This document shows positions 18,363 to 27,565 of a stretch of 64,000 bases of DNA, piece after piece. Within the stretch, counting starts at the first letter, position 1. The number at the start of each line of letters is the position of its first letter. The stretch comes from Bacteroidales bacterium (GTDB taxonomy: Bacteria > Bacteroidota > Bacteroidia > Bacteroidales > F082), in the NCBI GenBank assembly GCA_016936505.1, contig JAFGXS010000005.1, positions 50,777 through 114,776 of the forward strand, given 5' to 3'. A model generated the notes under the pieces. It was given only the letters and a program-made list of their open reading frames with translations. It was not told where the DNA came from and made no database searches. Both the position numbers and the translations under genes were made by a program.

Positions 18363-19334
18363 ATGAGTTTCCCCCTAACACGAATGAGAAGGTTGCGCCA
18401 CAACCCAGTTTTGCGCGACATGGTTACAGAAACCAAAGTAACAACCAATGACCTGATAATGCCTCTGTTTGTCTGTCCAGGAAAGAACGTTAAAAACCCG
18501 ATTAATTCTATGCCGGGCAACTATCAATTTTCCATCGATTTACTGGTGGAAGAATGTAAATCTTTAATGGATGTGGGTATTCGGGCCATTATTTTGTTCG
18601 GTATTCCGGAAGAAAAAGATGATACCGGTATGATTGCAGCACATGATCACGCCATTATTCCACAGGCTATTGATGCTATCAAAAAGCAAGTTCCAGGAAT
18701 GTATGTAATTGCTGATGTGTGCAACTGCGAGTATACAACCCACGGTCATTGCGGCGTTATTGTGGATGGTGACGTTGACAATGATAAAACATTTGATTCT
18801 CTGGTTGCTCAGTGCATTACCTTCGCCCGTCATGGTGTGGATATGGTAGCACCCAGCGACATGATGGATGGCCGAGTATTGAGAATCCGTGAAGGACTGG
18901 ATTCCGAAGGATATTACAATACACCTATTATGGCTTATTCTGCCAAATACGCTTCTGCATTTTACGGTCCCTTCCGTGATGCTGCTGACAGTGCTCCGCA
19001 GTTTGGCGATCGCAGTTCTTACCAGATGAATCCTGCTAATAGCAATGAAGCCATTCGTGAAATTGAATTGGATATTGCTGAAGGAGCTGACATTGTTATG
19101 GTAAAACCTGCATTGAGCTACATGGACATCATTCGTCGTGCACGCGACCGTTTTGATTTACCCATTGCTGCATACAATGTAAGTGGTGAATTTGCCATGG
19201 TGAAAGCTGCCGCAGAAAAAGGATGGATTGATGAAAACCGGATTATAAAAGAAATTCTGACATCTATCAAAAGAGCCGGTTCAGATATTATTCTGACATA
19301 TCATGCCAAACATTTTGCAGAAAAGCTGCAGTAA
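18363..19334 (+). CDS. hemB: Delta-aminolevulinic acid dehydratase
   Basis: Condenses two 5-aminolevulinates to porphobilinogen. 323 residues. The cysteine-rich metal site DVCNCEYTTHGHCG marks the zinc-dependent form. Schiff-base lysines lie in YSAKYASAFYGPFRDA and MVKPALSYMD. It starts 5 bases after hemD, within the heme operon. Confidence 0.97.
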   Translation: MSFPLTRMRRLRHNPVLRDMVTETKVTTNDLIMPLFVCPGKNVKNPINSMPGNYQFSIDLLVEECKSLMDVGIRAIILFGIPEEKDDTGMIAAHDHAIIPQAIDAIKKQVPGMYVIADVCNCEYTTHGHCGVIVDGDVDNDKTFDSLVAQCITFARHGVDMVAPSDMMDGRVLRIREGLDSEGYYNTPIMAYSAKYASAFYGPFRDAADSAPQFGDRSSYQMNPANSNEAIREIELDIAEGADIVMVKPALSYMDIIRRARDRFDLPIAAYNVSGEFAMVKAAAEKGWIDENRIIKEILTSIKRAGSDIILTYHAKHFAEKLQ

Positions 19335-19352
19335 TTTTGAATAAATAACTTT

Positions 19353-20654
19353 ATGATTCATAATAAGAGTTTTCAGGAATTTGAAAAAGCACAATCGCGA
19401 ATTCCCGGGGGTGTTAACTCTCCGGTTCGGGCTTTTAAAAGTGTTGGAATTCCGCCTATTTTAATTGATCATGCGAAGGGTTCACACATTTTTGATATTG
19501 ATGGCAACGAATACATAGACTATGTTTCCACTTGGGGTCCTGCTATTTTGGGCCATGCCCGTGAAGAAATCGTTGAAGCCATAAAAAAAGCTGCCGAGAA
19601 GGGCACTTCATTTGGTGCACCTACAGTAATGGAAACTGAAATGGCTCAGCTGATTATTGACATGATGCCCGCTGTGGAAATGGTGCGTATGGTTAATTCG
19701 GGAACCGAAGCCACAATGAGTGCAATCAGATTGGCACGTGCTTTTACCGGAAGAGATAAAATCCTGAAATTCGAAGGAAACTACCACGGCCATGCCGACA
19801 GTTTTCTCATTCAGGCTGGGTCTGGAGCTATGACTCTAGGAGTACCAAACAGTCCTGGTGTTACTAAAGCCACTGCTTCAGAAACGCTTACTGCACCATA
19901 CAACAACCTGCAAGTCGTTGAAGCGCTGTTCGAAACCTATCCGGATCAAATTGCTGCTATTATTGTAGAACCTGTTGCTGCAAACATGGGGTTGGTTTTA
20001 CCTAAGTCAGGCTTTCTTGAAGGATTGAAGAAAATCACACAAAAATATCAGGCGCTTTTAATTTTTGATGAAGTCATTACGGGTTTCCGTTTAGGAGCAG
20101 GTGGCGCGCAAGAATATTACAACATCCAACCCGACCTCACAACGATGGGTAAAATTATTGGTGGTGGTTTGCCGGTTGGAGCTTATGGTGGACGTAAAGA
20201 TATTATGGAAATGCTGGCTCCCATCGGCCCAGTTTATCAGGCGGGAACACTTTCGGGAAATCCACTGGCTATGGCTGCCGGATACACTGCACTAAAAATG
20301 CTTAAAGAACATCCTGAGATTTATACTCAAATGGAAGAAAAAGCAGTTATGTTGGCTGAAGGAATCAGAAAAAACATCAATGAAACAGGAATTGCTACTC
20401 AGGTAACTCAAGTTGGTTCTTTGATAACTTTATTTTTCAACACCAATACTGAAATCTCATCTTTTGCTGAAGCTGCCCAATCCAATACCGAAATGTATGC
20501 TGAGTATTTCAAAGCATCATTGGAAAGTGGAATTTACCTGGCTCCTTCACAATTTGAATGTGCTTTTATTTCTGATGCTCATACACAAGAAGACATCGAA
20601 ATCACTCTTTCAGCAAACAAAAAAGCATTAGAAAATTTATCTGTTAAAAATTAA
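19353..20654 (+). CDS. hemL: Glutamate-1-semialdehyde 2,1-aminomutase
   Basis: A PLP enzyme making 5-aminolevulinate from the HemA product. 433 residues. PLP lysine in TTMGKIIGGGLPVGAYGG; phosphate-binding NSGTEATMSAIRLAR; FEGNYHGHAD; and the aminotransferase Asp in LIFDEVITGFR. The family occurs in all C5-pathway bacteria. 18 bases from hemB. Confidence 0.97.
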   Translation: MIHNKSFQEFEKAQSRIPGGVNSPVRAFKSVGIPPILIDHAKGSHIFDIDGNEYIDYVSTWGPAILGHAREEIVEAIKKAAEKGTSFGAPTVMETEMAQLIIDMMPAVEMVRMVNSGTEATMSAIRLARAFTGRDKILKFEGNYHGHADSFLIQAGSGAMTLGVPNSPGVTKATASETLTAPYNNLQVVEALFETYPDQIAAIIVEPVAANMGLVLPKSGFLEGLKKITQKYQALLIFDEVITGFRLGAGGAQEYYNIQPDLTTMGKIIGGGLPVGAYGGRKDIMEMLAPIGPVYQAGTLSGNPLAMAAGYTALKMLKEHPEIYTQMEEKAVMLAEGIRKNINETGIATQVTQVGSLITLFFNTNTEISSFAEAAQSNTEMYAEYFKASLESGIYLAPSQFECAFISDAHTQEDIEITLSANKKALENLSVKN

Positions 20655-20669
20655 TTTGCAACGAAAATC

Positions 20670-21695
20670 ATGAACAGTATTTTCCTGGACACATTAAAAG
20701 GCAAAGCGACAGAAAGACCGCCTGTTTGGTATATGCGTCAGGCGGGACGGGTGCTTCCCTCCTATCTAAAACTTAAGGAACAACATTCGTTTTGGGAAAT
20801 GATGCAAGATCCAAAACTAGCTGCGGAAGTCACCTTATTGCCGGTTCATGATTTGGGTGTAGATGCTGCTATTTTATTTTCAGACATTTTGGTAATTCCC
20901 TATGCCATGGGCATGGGACTTGATTTTACAGATAAGGGACCTGTTTTTGAGCATCCCATCAAAACCATGGATGACCCGCTGAAAAATTTTAAACCTGATG
21001 AGCAGAAACTTGAATACATCTACAATGCTATTGATGAAATTCTTCAAACCAGACCGGAAAACAATCCGCTCATAGGTTTCTCTGGAGCTCCGTTGACTGT
21101 TCTTAGTTTCATGATCCAAGGTTTAGGAAGCCGTTCTGATTTTACCGATGCTGTGAAATGGATGTTTTCCTATCCCGAAACTTTGAGAAAAATCATTGAT
21201 GCTGTTACGGAAATGACATTGGTTTATGTTGAAAAACAAATAGAACATGGTATTGACGCCTTTCAGCTTTTTGAAACAAACGCAGGGCTTATTCCTAATG
21301 AAATGTACCAAAAACTTTTCATGCCATCGGTGAAAAAAATTGCTCAAACAGTCCGCGACAAAAATATTCCATTCATCTTTTTCCCGAAAGGAATCGGAAA
21401 CGAAATTCAAAATATCAATTATGATGTGTGCGATTTCCTCAGTGTTGACTGGCTAACTTCTTTGGAACAGGCAAGAACACTGGTGGACAAAAAAGTGGGA
21501 TTACAAGGCAACCTAGATCCCCGAATTTTGTTTGCTTCACAAGAAGTCATCGAAAAAGAGCTGCAAAAATTTTTAGACTACGGACGAAATCATAAAGACT
21601 GGGTTTTCAATCTTGGACACGGTTTCATACCCGGAACTCCTTTTGAAAATGCACGTTTTATAACGGATTGGGTAAAAAATCAGAATTGGGATTAA
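20670..21695 (+). CDS. hemE: Uroporphyrinogen decarboxylase
   Basis: Removes four acetate carboxyls to give coproporphyrinogen III. 341 residues. The N-terminal signature PPVWYMRQAGRVLPSY (active-site Arg) and the second signature around GFSGAPLTVLSFM are intact. FNLGHGFIPGTP carries the conserved His near the C-terminus. 15 bases from hemL. Confidence 0.97.
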   Translation: MNSIFLDTLKGKATERPPVWYMRQAGRVLPSYLKLKEQHSFWEMMQDPKLAAEVTLLPVHDLGVDAAILFSDILVIPYAMGMGLDFTDKGPVFEHPIKTMDDPLKNFKPDEQKLEYIYNAIDEILQTRPENNPLIGFSGAPLTVLSFMIQGLGSRSDFTDAVKWMFSYPETLRKIIDAVTEMTLVYVEKQIEHGIDAFQLFETNAGLIPNEMYQKLFMPSVKKIAQTVRDKNIPFIFFPKGIGNEIQNINYDVCDFLSVDWLTSLEQARTLVDKKVGLQGNLDPRILFASQEVIEKELQKFLDYGRNHKDWVFNLGHGFIPGTPFENARFITDWVKNQNWD

Positions 21696-21705
21696 AGACA
21701 CAAAA

Positions 21706-23076
21706 ATGAACCTGGAAATCTTCAAAAAATATAATAAACCCGGACCGCGCTACACAAGCTATCCACCGGCTACTTTTTTTCAAGGTGGCTTTACAGCCGA
21801 TGCATACATTGTGCAAATTGAGCGATCCAATCAGGATGAACCACAGAATCTGTCATTCTATGTTCATATTCCTTTTTGTCCCAGACTTTGTCATTTTTGT
21901 GGCTGCAATACAGGAGTTTCACAAAAAGAAGAAGTTATTCGTCGTTATGTGGATGCCATTATTAAAGAAATAAAAACTGTTTCGCAATACATAGATCCTT
22001 CAAGAAAGGTCAGCCAGATACATTGGGGGGGCGGCACTCCCAACTCAATTGATTTAAGCTATGTGGAAGAAATTATGGCTGCTTTTTCTGAACGCTACGA
22101 ATTTCTCGATGATGCAGAAGTAGCCATGGAATGTCATCCGGCTTATCTCGATTTTGCAGACATTGACAAGTTGGCTAATGCCGGATTTAACAGAATTAGT
22201 TTAGGAGTTCAGGATTTTGACTCAAAGATTCTGAAACTGGTCAACCGGGCACCCTCAAAGCATCCCATAGATGAACTGGTAAGATACATGCATGAAAAAG
22301 GCTTTAGGGGTATTAATCTGGACTTGATTTACGGCTTACCGGGACAAACACCGGAAAGTTTCGTCAAGAATGTGGAACAGGCCATTGAAGTATCACCTGA
22401 CCGACTGGCTACTTTCTCGTACGCTCATGTGCCGTGGGTAAAAGCTGCCCAAAAAATACTGGAGAAACACGGACTTCCCGGTCCCGATGAAAAATTAAGA
22501 ATGTTTCAGAATGGGCACAACCTTTTAACAGAAGCTGGTTATGTCGCCATCGGCATGGATCATTATGCCAAAGCAGATGATGATTTGAGCATTGCGCTTA
22601 AAAATAAAACGCTGCACCGAAACTTTCAGGGCTACGCCACACGCAAAACCACAGGACAAGTTTACGGATTTGGCAGTTCATCTATTTCACAACTTTGGGG
22701 GTCTTATGTTCAAAACATCAAAACTTATCCTGAATACATTGAAGTAATTGAAAAGCAAGGCTTAGCACCAGACAAAGCCTATATTCTGAAACAAGATGAA
22801 CAAATCACCCGTGAAGTGATTACTGAAATCATGTGTAATGGAGAAATGGACTTTGAAAATGTTGGCTCAAGATTTAAAACCAGTGCAGATCAAATAAAGG
22901 AAGTGGTAAAATTTTCAGCGGAAAAACTTCAGGAATTCATAGATGACAATTTAGTGGCCATTAAAGGCAACAAAGTTGAGGTATTTCGTGAAGGGTTCTT
23001 CATTGTTCGGAATATTGCGATGACATTCGATCCACTACTGAAAGAAACTGAAGGGATGTATTCTAAAACTATTTAA
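21706..23076 (+). CDS. hemN: Oxygen-independent coproporphyrinogen III oxidase
   Basis: A radical-SAM enzyme decarboxylating two propionates to vinyls. The cluster motif is CPRLCHFCGC (CxxxCxxCxC), preceded by YVHIPF. HWGGGTPN, LGVQDFD and the HemN-specific C-terminal domain follow; the early YTSYPPATFF is the true-HemN substrate region, distinguishing it from heme chaperone HemW. 456 residues. Use of HemN rather than HemF lets heme be made without oxygen. Last gene of the heme operon, 10 bases after hemE. Protoporphyrinogen oxidase and ferrochelatase are not in the window. Confidence 0.96.
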   Translation: MNLEIFKKYNKPGPRYTSYPPATFFQGGFTADAYIVQIERSNQDEPQNLSFYVHIPFCPRLCHFCGCNTGVSQKEEVIRRYVDAIIKEIKTVSQYIDPSRKVSQIHWGGGTPNSIDLSYVEEIMAAFSERYEFLDDAEVAMECHPAYLDFADIDKLANAGFNRISLGVQDFDSKILKLVNRAPSKHPIDELVRYMHEKGFRGINLDLIYGLPGQTPESFVKNVEQAIEVSPDRLATFSYAHVPWVKAAQKILEKHGLPGPDEKLRMFQNGHNLLTEAGYVAIGMDHYAKADDDLSIALKNKTLHRNFQGYATRKTTGQVYGFGSSSISQLWGSYVQNIKTYPEYIEVIEKQGLAPDKAYILKQDEQITREVITEIMCNGEMDFENVGSRFKTSADQIKEVVKFSAEKLQEFIDDNLVAIKGNKVEVFREGFFIVRNIAMTFDPLLKETEGMYSKTI

Positions 23077-23091
23077 TATTCCATAGTTTTT
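23065..23091 (+). terminator. Weak AU-rich hairpin ending heme operon
   Basis: AAAACTAT / ATAGTTTT stem spanning the hemN stop codon, followed by T. Only A-T/G-poor pairs, so terminator strength is doubtful. Confidence 0.35.
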
Positions 23092-23118
23092 AGCTCCAGA
23101 ATATTAAATAAAATATTT

Positions 23119-23126
23119 TAGATTTG
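23119..23126 (+). promoter_or_regulatory. -7 element TAGATTTG
   Basis: TAnnTTTG match 29 bases before the ATG at 23156. It separates the following gene from the heme operon. Confidence 0.5.
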
Positions 23127-23155
23127 TTTCTATAAACATTTTTAAACTAAAAATT

Positions 23156-23650
23156 ATGGAAAACAATTCTACACCAAATTATGAAGAGCATAAACCTATT
23201 GAAGAAATACAAGTTGAACAGGAAGAAAAAATTTACCTTGACAATTCTGCGTTAGAGCACCTGAAGGAAACACGAGGCTGGACTTTATTTTTATCCATTT
23301 TAGGTTTTATTTTCATTGGGCTTATGCTTTTTGGCGGCATTATTATGTCCTTTGTAAGCTCCAAACTAAACACCCCTGGATTTGGTTCTCAAGGAATACT
23401 ATCTATTTTTTTGATAGTTATCGTATTACTATTGTACTTTTTTCCGATATATTTTCTTTTTCAGTTTTCTCAGTTCTCATCCAAAGCTTTAAAAGAAAAA
23501 AGTACTAATCTATTATCCTCAGCCTTAAAGTATCTCAAATATTACTACAGATACATCGGAATATTAACCATAGTAGGAATTAGTTTTTATTTTGTCATGA
23601 TCCTAGTTGTGATGATAATGGGGCTCGGTGCGAATTTAATACCTAAATAG
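23156..23650 (+). CDS. Three-helix membrane protein, DUF5362-like
   Basis: 164 residues. An acidic cytoplasmic N-terminus (about 1-40, Glu/Pro-rich) is followed by three hydrophobic helices: about 42-64 (LFLSILGFIFIGLMLFGG), 80-104 and 136-160. An amphipathic segment, FSSKALKEKSTNLLSSALKYLKYYYRYIG (described here by its ends FSSKALKEK and KYYYRYIG), lies between helices 2 and 3. The pattern resembles the DUF5362 family widespread in Bacteroidota; function unknown. It has its own promoter and terminator, so it is monocistronic. Confidence 0.65.
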   Translation: MENNSTPNYEEHKPIEEIQVEQEEKIYLDNSALEHLKETRGWTLFLSILGFIFIGLMLFGGIIMSFVSSKLNTPGFGSQGILSIFLIVIVLLLYFFPIYFLFQFSQFSSKALKEKSTNLLSSALKYLKYYYRYIGILTIVGISFYFVMILVVMIMGLGANLIPK

Positions 23651-23700
23651 ACCATTTTTTCAAACAGGTTCAAACCTGAGTCTAAAATAATGGCCTCATA

Positions 23701-23730
23701 AAGGAGCTGAAAATTCAGCTCCTTTTTTAT
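23701..23730 (+). terminator. Strong terminator
   Basis: 10-bp perfect stem AAGGAGCTGA / TCAGCTCCTT, 4-nt loop, then six T. Confidence 0.88.
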
Positions 23731-23907
23731 TTATCAAAAATATTTTTTTCATATAAAAAACTGATAAATAATTATTTAAATACCTACTATCAAAAGTGTA
23801 AAAATTACTTTTTCATTTTTGGTTTAATTATTGTAATTAACTTTATAAAGAATTAAATTTTTGACTACCGGTAAATCAAAAGAGCATTAACCTTAAAAAT
23901 TAAAGTC

Positions 23908-25062
23908 ATGAAAACAAGAATTACAAGCCTCATTATCTTTCTGCTTATGATAACCAGCAGCCTCTTAAGTGCACAGAATGTTGTTACTGTAACCGCTACA
24001 GATAATGAAATAAGCGACAATCTTAATTTAGAAGCAATAGCAACCCTTTTTGGCGAATCAAAAAACCTGCAGCAATTTGAAGAAAAGTTGAATGAGCCCA
24101 AGTATAGAATCTCTAACCTTGACTTAAACAATGATGGCTATGTTGATTATATAAGGGTTGTTGAGCACTACGAAAACAACGAATATCTTGTAACCCTGCA
24201 AGATGTCATTGGTCAGGATCTTTATCAGGATATAGCAACTATTGATGTAGGCAAAAACAACTACGGTCAAATCAGTGTTCAAATTGTAGGAAACCCCTAT
24301 TTCTATGGTGCAAACTATATTATCGAACCTATCTACACACGAAGACCCTTAATTTTCAGTTATTTCTGGAATCCCTATTACAGTCTTTGGAGTTCGCCTT
24401 ATTACTGGAACCGGTTCCCAAGATATTACCGTCCATGGCACATCTATTCAACTTATCAATACAAAAGAAATATTCACCGTTACATAAGGCCTTCTTATTA
24501 CTACAGGTATCCAACATACCGAATGAGTCACAACACTTCTATTTACTTTAACAAATGGAGAAGAAATGATTTCGAACGCAGAAATCCATCAATGTCATTC
24601 ACTTATAAACACAAAGATGTTAAAAATCATTATGAGTTGAATAAAAGAAGAAACAGTTCAAATAACTATGTACGCTCAGGAAGTAGTGTAAATTGGAAGG
24701 ACAATAATGTTAGGAGTAACCCGAGAAGAGATAACAACTCAAATACTAATAGAGTAGTAAAACGAAACAACAATACTCAGACAAGAAAAGTAACTGGCAG
24801 AAGTCCTGTTAAAGTTCGTGTAGCTCCATCTGAAAGCTATAAACCAGAAAGATCAAGAACTGTTCGAACAACCAATACTTCAACTTCAAAAACAAATGTA
24901 AACAGAGCTCCAAGAACAACAAAAAATCAAAACAATTACACCAATACTAATCGGAATACCAACAGAAATACCGTTAAAAGAAGTAAAAGTTCATCAGAAA
25001 ATAAAAAAACAAGAACCGAACGGGCCAAACCAGAGAAAAAAGAAAAAAAAGAAAAACGATAA
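23908..25062 (+). CDS. Secreted Tyr-rich protein with basic tail
   Basis: 384 residues, function unknown. A signal peptide ends near LLSAQ (residue 23). Residues about 24-125 form a small globular domain containing DLNNDGYVDYIRV, an EF-hand-like DxNxDG loop, and a QDLYQDIATIDVG repeat-free region. Residues about 150-215 are extremely rich in Tyr, Trp, Pro and Arg (SYFWNPYYSLWSSPYYW and similar). Residues about 225-384 are a disordered Arg/Lys/Asn/Ser/Thr tail ending in a Lys-Glu run. Composition suggests a periplasmic or surface protein that binds polyanions. Monocistronic, with its own terminator. Confidence 0.75.
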   Translation: MKTRITSLIIFLLMITSSLLSAQNVVTVTATDNEISDNLNLEAIATLFGESKNLQQFEEKLNEPKYRISNLDLNNDGYVDYIRVVEHYENNEYLVTLQDVIGQDLYQDIATIDVGKNNYGQISVQIVGNPYFYGANYIIEPIYTRRPLIFSYFWNPYYSLWSSPYYWNRFPRYYRPWHIYSTYQYKRNIHRYIRPSYYYRYPTYRMSHNTSIYFNKWRRNDFERRNPSMSFTYKHKDVKNHYELNKRRNSSNNYVRSGSSVNWKDNNVRSNPRRDNNSNTNRVVKRNNNTQTRKVTGRSPVKVRVAPSESYKPERSRTVRTTNTSTSKTNVNRAPRTTKNQNNYTNTNRNTNRNTVKRSKSSSENKKTRTERAKPEKKEKKEKR

Positions 25063-25089
25063 AATAAAACTTTGTAAACAGCCGAAAAA

Positions 25090-25118
25090 ACAGTCTGAAA
25101 AAATCAGGCTGTTTTTTT
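25090..25118 (+). terminator. Rho-independent terminator
   Basis: 9-bp stem ACAGTCTGA / TCAGGCTGT (one G-U pair), 5-nt A loop, then seven T. Confidence 0.85.
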
Positions 25119-25171
25119 GTTGACCCAAAATCTAAAGAAACTTAAAACCATTTACAACAAAAGCAAAAAAC

Positions 25172-25179
25172 CTAATTTT
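25172..25179 (+). promoter_or_regulatory. -7 element TAATTTTG
   Basis: TAnnTTTG match 26 bases before the aldo-keto reductase ATG. Confidence 0.5.
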
Positions 25180-25205
25180 GTAAAAAACGATTAATACAAC
25201 ATAAA

Positions 25206-26201
25206 ATGGAATATCGCAAATTAGCAAATTCAGATTTAAACCTATCAGTTATAACTTTCGGAGCCTGGGCTGCCGGCGGATGGATGTGGGGCGGAACCGA
25301 ACAAAACGATTCAGTCAATGCCATTCATGCTGCTTATGATTTGGGCGTAACTTCAATTGATACGGCACCGGCTTACGGACAAGGAAAAAGTGAGGAAATT
25401 GTCGGAGAAGCCATCAAAGGAATTCCACGTGACAAATTGCAGATTGTAACCAAATACGGCTTACGCTGGGATACGACACAGGGAGAATTTTACTTTAAAA
25501 GTGTTAACAATAACGGAAAACCCATTGATATGTATCGCTATGCCGGAAAAGACGGCATCATCAAAGAATGTGAAAACAGTTTGCGTCGGTTGGGAACCGA
25601 TTACATTGATTTATATCAGATTCACTGGGCCGATCCCACCACCCCAATCCAGGAAACCATGGAAGCCGTTGCTCAATTGATTGAACAGGGAAAAGTACGC
25701 TATGCCGGCGTTTGCAACTACAGTGTGGGACAAATGAAAGAAGCTGAAAAATACGTCACTCTGGTTTCTAACCAGGTTCCATACAGCATGGTAAAACGTG
25801 ATGTAGAAAAAGAACTGGTTCCTTACATTCTGGAAACTGGAAAATCCATTCTCGCTTACAGTCCTATGGAACGCGGATTGCTCACCGGAAAAATGAAACC
25901 GGGTCATGTTTTTGCTGAAGGCGATCACAGAGCAGGTTTACCCTATTTTACCAATGAAAACATTAAAAGAACCGATGCTTTTCTGGAAAAAATCAAACCG
26001 CTGGCCGACGAAAAGAATGCCAGTCTCAGTCAGCTTGTGCTCCGCTGGACACTGGAACAGCCTGGAATTACTATTGCTTTGGTGGGAGCCAGAAACCCGA
26101 AACAGTCGGTTCAAAATGCCGAAGCAGCAAATGTAAAATTGAGTGCTGAGGAAATCGCATTTATTACTACTGAATTAAACAAGCTAAAACTGGAATTATA
26201 A
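25206..26201 (+). CDS. Aldo/keto reductase
   Basis: An NAD(P)H-dependent TIM-barrel oxidoreductase, 331 residues. The catalytic tetrad is visible: Asp in SIDTAPAYG (about 52) with Tyr about 57, Lys in IVTKYG (about 83) and His in YQIHWADP. The cofactor loop near the C-terminus reads IALVGARNPKQ. It resembles the YajO/general stress Tas-type subgroup; the physiological substrate cannot be told. Monocistronic, facing a convergent gene across a shared terminator. Confidence 0.92.
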   Translation: MEYRKLANSDLNLSVITFGAWAAGGWMWGGTEQNDSVNAIHAAYDLGVTSIDTAPAYGQGKSEEIVGEAIKGIPRDKLQIVTKYGLRWDTTQGEFYFKSVNNNGKPIDMYRYAGKDGIIKECENSLRRLGTDYIDLYQIHWADPTTPIQETMEAVAQLIEQGKVRYAGVCNYSVGQMKEAEKYVTLVSNQVPYSMVKRDVEKELVPYILETGKSILAYSPMERGLLTGKMKPGHVFAEGDHRAGLPYFTNENIKRTDAFLEKIKPLADEKNASLSQLVLRWTLEQPGITIALVGARNPKQSVQNAEAANVKLSAEEIAFITTELNKLKLEL

Positions 26202-26220
26202 TTCCAAATTTTCAAAACAA

Positions 26221-26250
26221 AAAAGGCAGACTTAAGTCTGCCTTTTTTTA
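26221..26250. terminator. Bidirectional palindromic terminator
   Basis: AAAAGGCAGACTT / AAGTCTGCCTTTT is a near-perfect palindrome with T runs on both sides. It serves the aldo-keto reductase (plus) and the NapH-like gene (minus), whose stop codon lies inside the T run. Confidence 0.88.
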
Positions 26251-27414
26251 TTTCTTGTCGAACTTTCCTTCGGGAACCTTTTCACGTTTCCCGGACGAAA
26301 GACTTATGGCATTCGTAGGGCAAACACTAATGCAACTTCCGCAGGCGAAACAATCGGGAATGGTTTTATTCTGTTTTAAAATAGTATCCATCACTGTGGA
26401 AGGACAAGCTTTCGAGCATGCATCACATGCGATACAATCACTATATTTTACCTTAATTTTTACAAAACTGAACCTTTCAAATAACCAGCCAAACAATCCG
26501 AAAGGACAGAAAAAATGGCACCACGGGCGGTAAACAAACAGCGATGCGATCAGGATCAGACCAATAAAAATCCAACCTGCCACATTCACAACTTTCGGAT
26601 TAAAAATTTTAAAGGGATCAATATATTCAACAATGTCAAAAACCCACACGAAAGCGATCACTGTAAACAGGACAAAAAACCCAATTCTGATTGAATTGCT
26701 CACAGCAAAAGGTACTTTGTACTGCTTCACCAAACCTTTGGTATCTCTTTTGTTCCGGTTCAACCGGAAAATAAAATCCTGCAAGGTTCCCAACTGACAA
26801 CCCCAGGCGCATATAAATTTGTTGACACTCACCACCATAAACAGAAAAACCGCCAAAGCTATGAATCGCGGAATAAACAGCACATGATGCATGGCATACA
26901 AAGTGACTGCATCTTTGATGGTTCCCATCGGGCTCGGATCAGAACCCAGAATAATTCCGAATAAAACAAAGGATACCAGATAAAACCACTTTCTGTTTTT
27001 TGGAGTGATTTTATTTTTAAGGATCAGCACAAAAATCAGTGCCAGAAACAAAAACCACAACACAAATTTGACAAAGATTTTTATCCAGTTTTTGGATAAC
27101 GATTCGGCATAAATGGCCAACGCTTCATTGGTTTTCGTCAGCAGTTTTTCCTGATTTACCGGAAAATCACTCAACGTTTTATTTAAATCTTCTGTATTTT
27201 TCAGGTTAAAAATGCGCAGAACCACTTTCTCAGGCAGTTTATTTTCTATTGCAAATTGCTTTAGCGTGAGGTTTTTATTGTATTGGAGAGAAATCAGCTG
27301 AACGGTTTCCACCTTGTTGCTTCCCCAAATATTCATAGAGAGCCAGGAAAGAAATATCACCGCAGCTGCAACGACTATTAATATTCCCAGATTAGCAAAA
27401 TGACGTTGATTCAT
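26248..27414 (-). CDS. NapH-like membrane 4Fe-4S ferredoxin protein
   Basis: 388 residues. One N-terminal helix (about 9-27), a periplasmic SAF-like segment (about 35-105), then four more helices with conserved cytoplasmic cysteines CAWGCQLG (NapH/MauN-type CxxxC) and CHFFCPFG, as in NosR/NapH/RdxA-type electron-transfer proteins. The C-terminus has two 4Fe-4S motifs, CIACDACSKACP and CFACGSCISVCP. It probably passes electrons between quinol and a periplasmic acceptor, but the partner is not evident. The exported rubrerythrin upstream is a candidate by proximity only. Start at M26 of the open frame (27414) fits the helix; upstream codons look non-coding. Confidence 0.8.
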   Translation of the reverse strand: MNQRHFANLGILIVVAAAVIFLSWLSMNIWGSNKVETVQLISLQYNKNLTLKQFAIENKLPEKVVLRIFNLKNTEDLNKTLSDFPVNQEKLLTKTNEALAIYAESLSKNWIKIFVKFVLWFLFLALIFVLILKNKITPKNRKWFYLVSFVLFGIILGSDPSPMGTIKDAVTLYAMHHVLFIPRFIALAVFLFMVVSVNKFICAWGCQLGTLQDFIFRLNRNKRDTKGLVKQYKVPFAVSNSIRIGFFVLFTVIAFVWVFDIVEYIDPFKIFNPKVVNVAGWIFIGLILIASLFVYRPWCHFFCPFGLFGWLFERFSFVKIKVKYSDCIACDACSKACPSTVMDTILKQNKTIPDCFACGSCISVCPTNAISLSSGKREKVPEGKFDKK

Positions 27415-27501
27415 AAACTTTTTGGGGATAAAAATATGTGAAAAAAGAATTAAGAACCGGTCATAATTCTTAAAATTTAGTCTGCACAACTGCTGAAAAA
27501 C

Positions 27502-27532
27502 AAAAAACCCGGAACAATTGTTCCGGGTTTTT
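27502..27532 (-). terminator. Terminator after exported rubrerythrin
   Basis: Palindrome of 13+13 bases centred at 27517/27518 (AAACCCGGAACAA / TTGTTCCGGGTTT) followed on the minus strand by a T run. It separates the rubrerythrin and NapH-like transcripts. Confidence 0.85.
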
Positions 27533-27565
27533 AATCACTATGACAAAAGCTTTATTCTGAGATTA

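Noticed and set aside
26248..27489. Longer NapH-like protein from 27489
   Set aside because: The extension has no conserved character and starts close to the rubrerythrin terminator; ATG 27414 precedes the first helix well.
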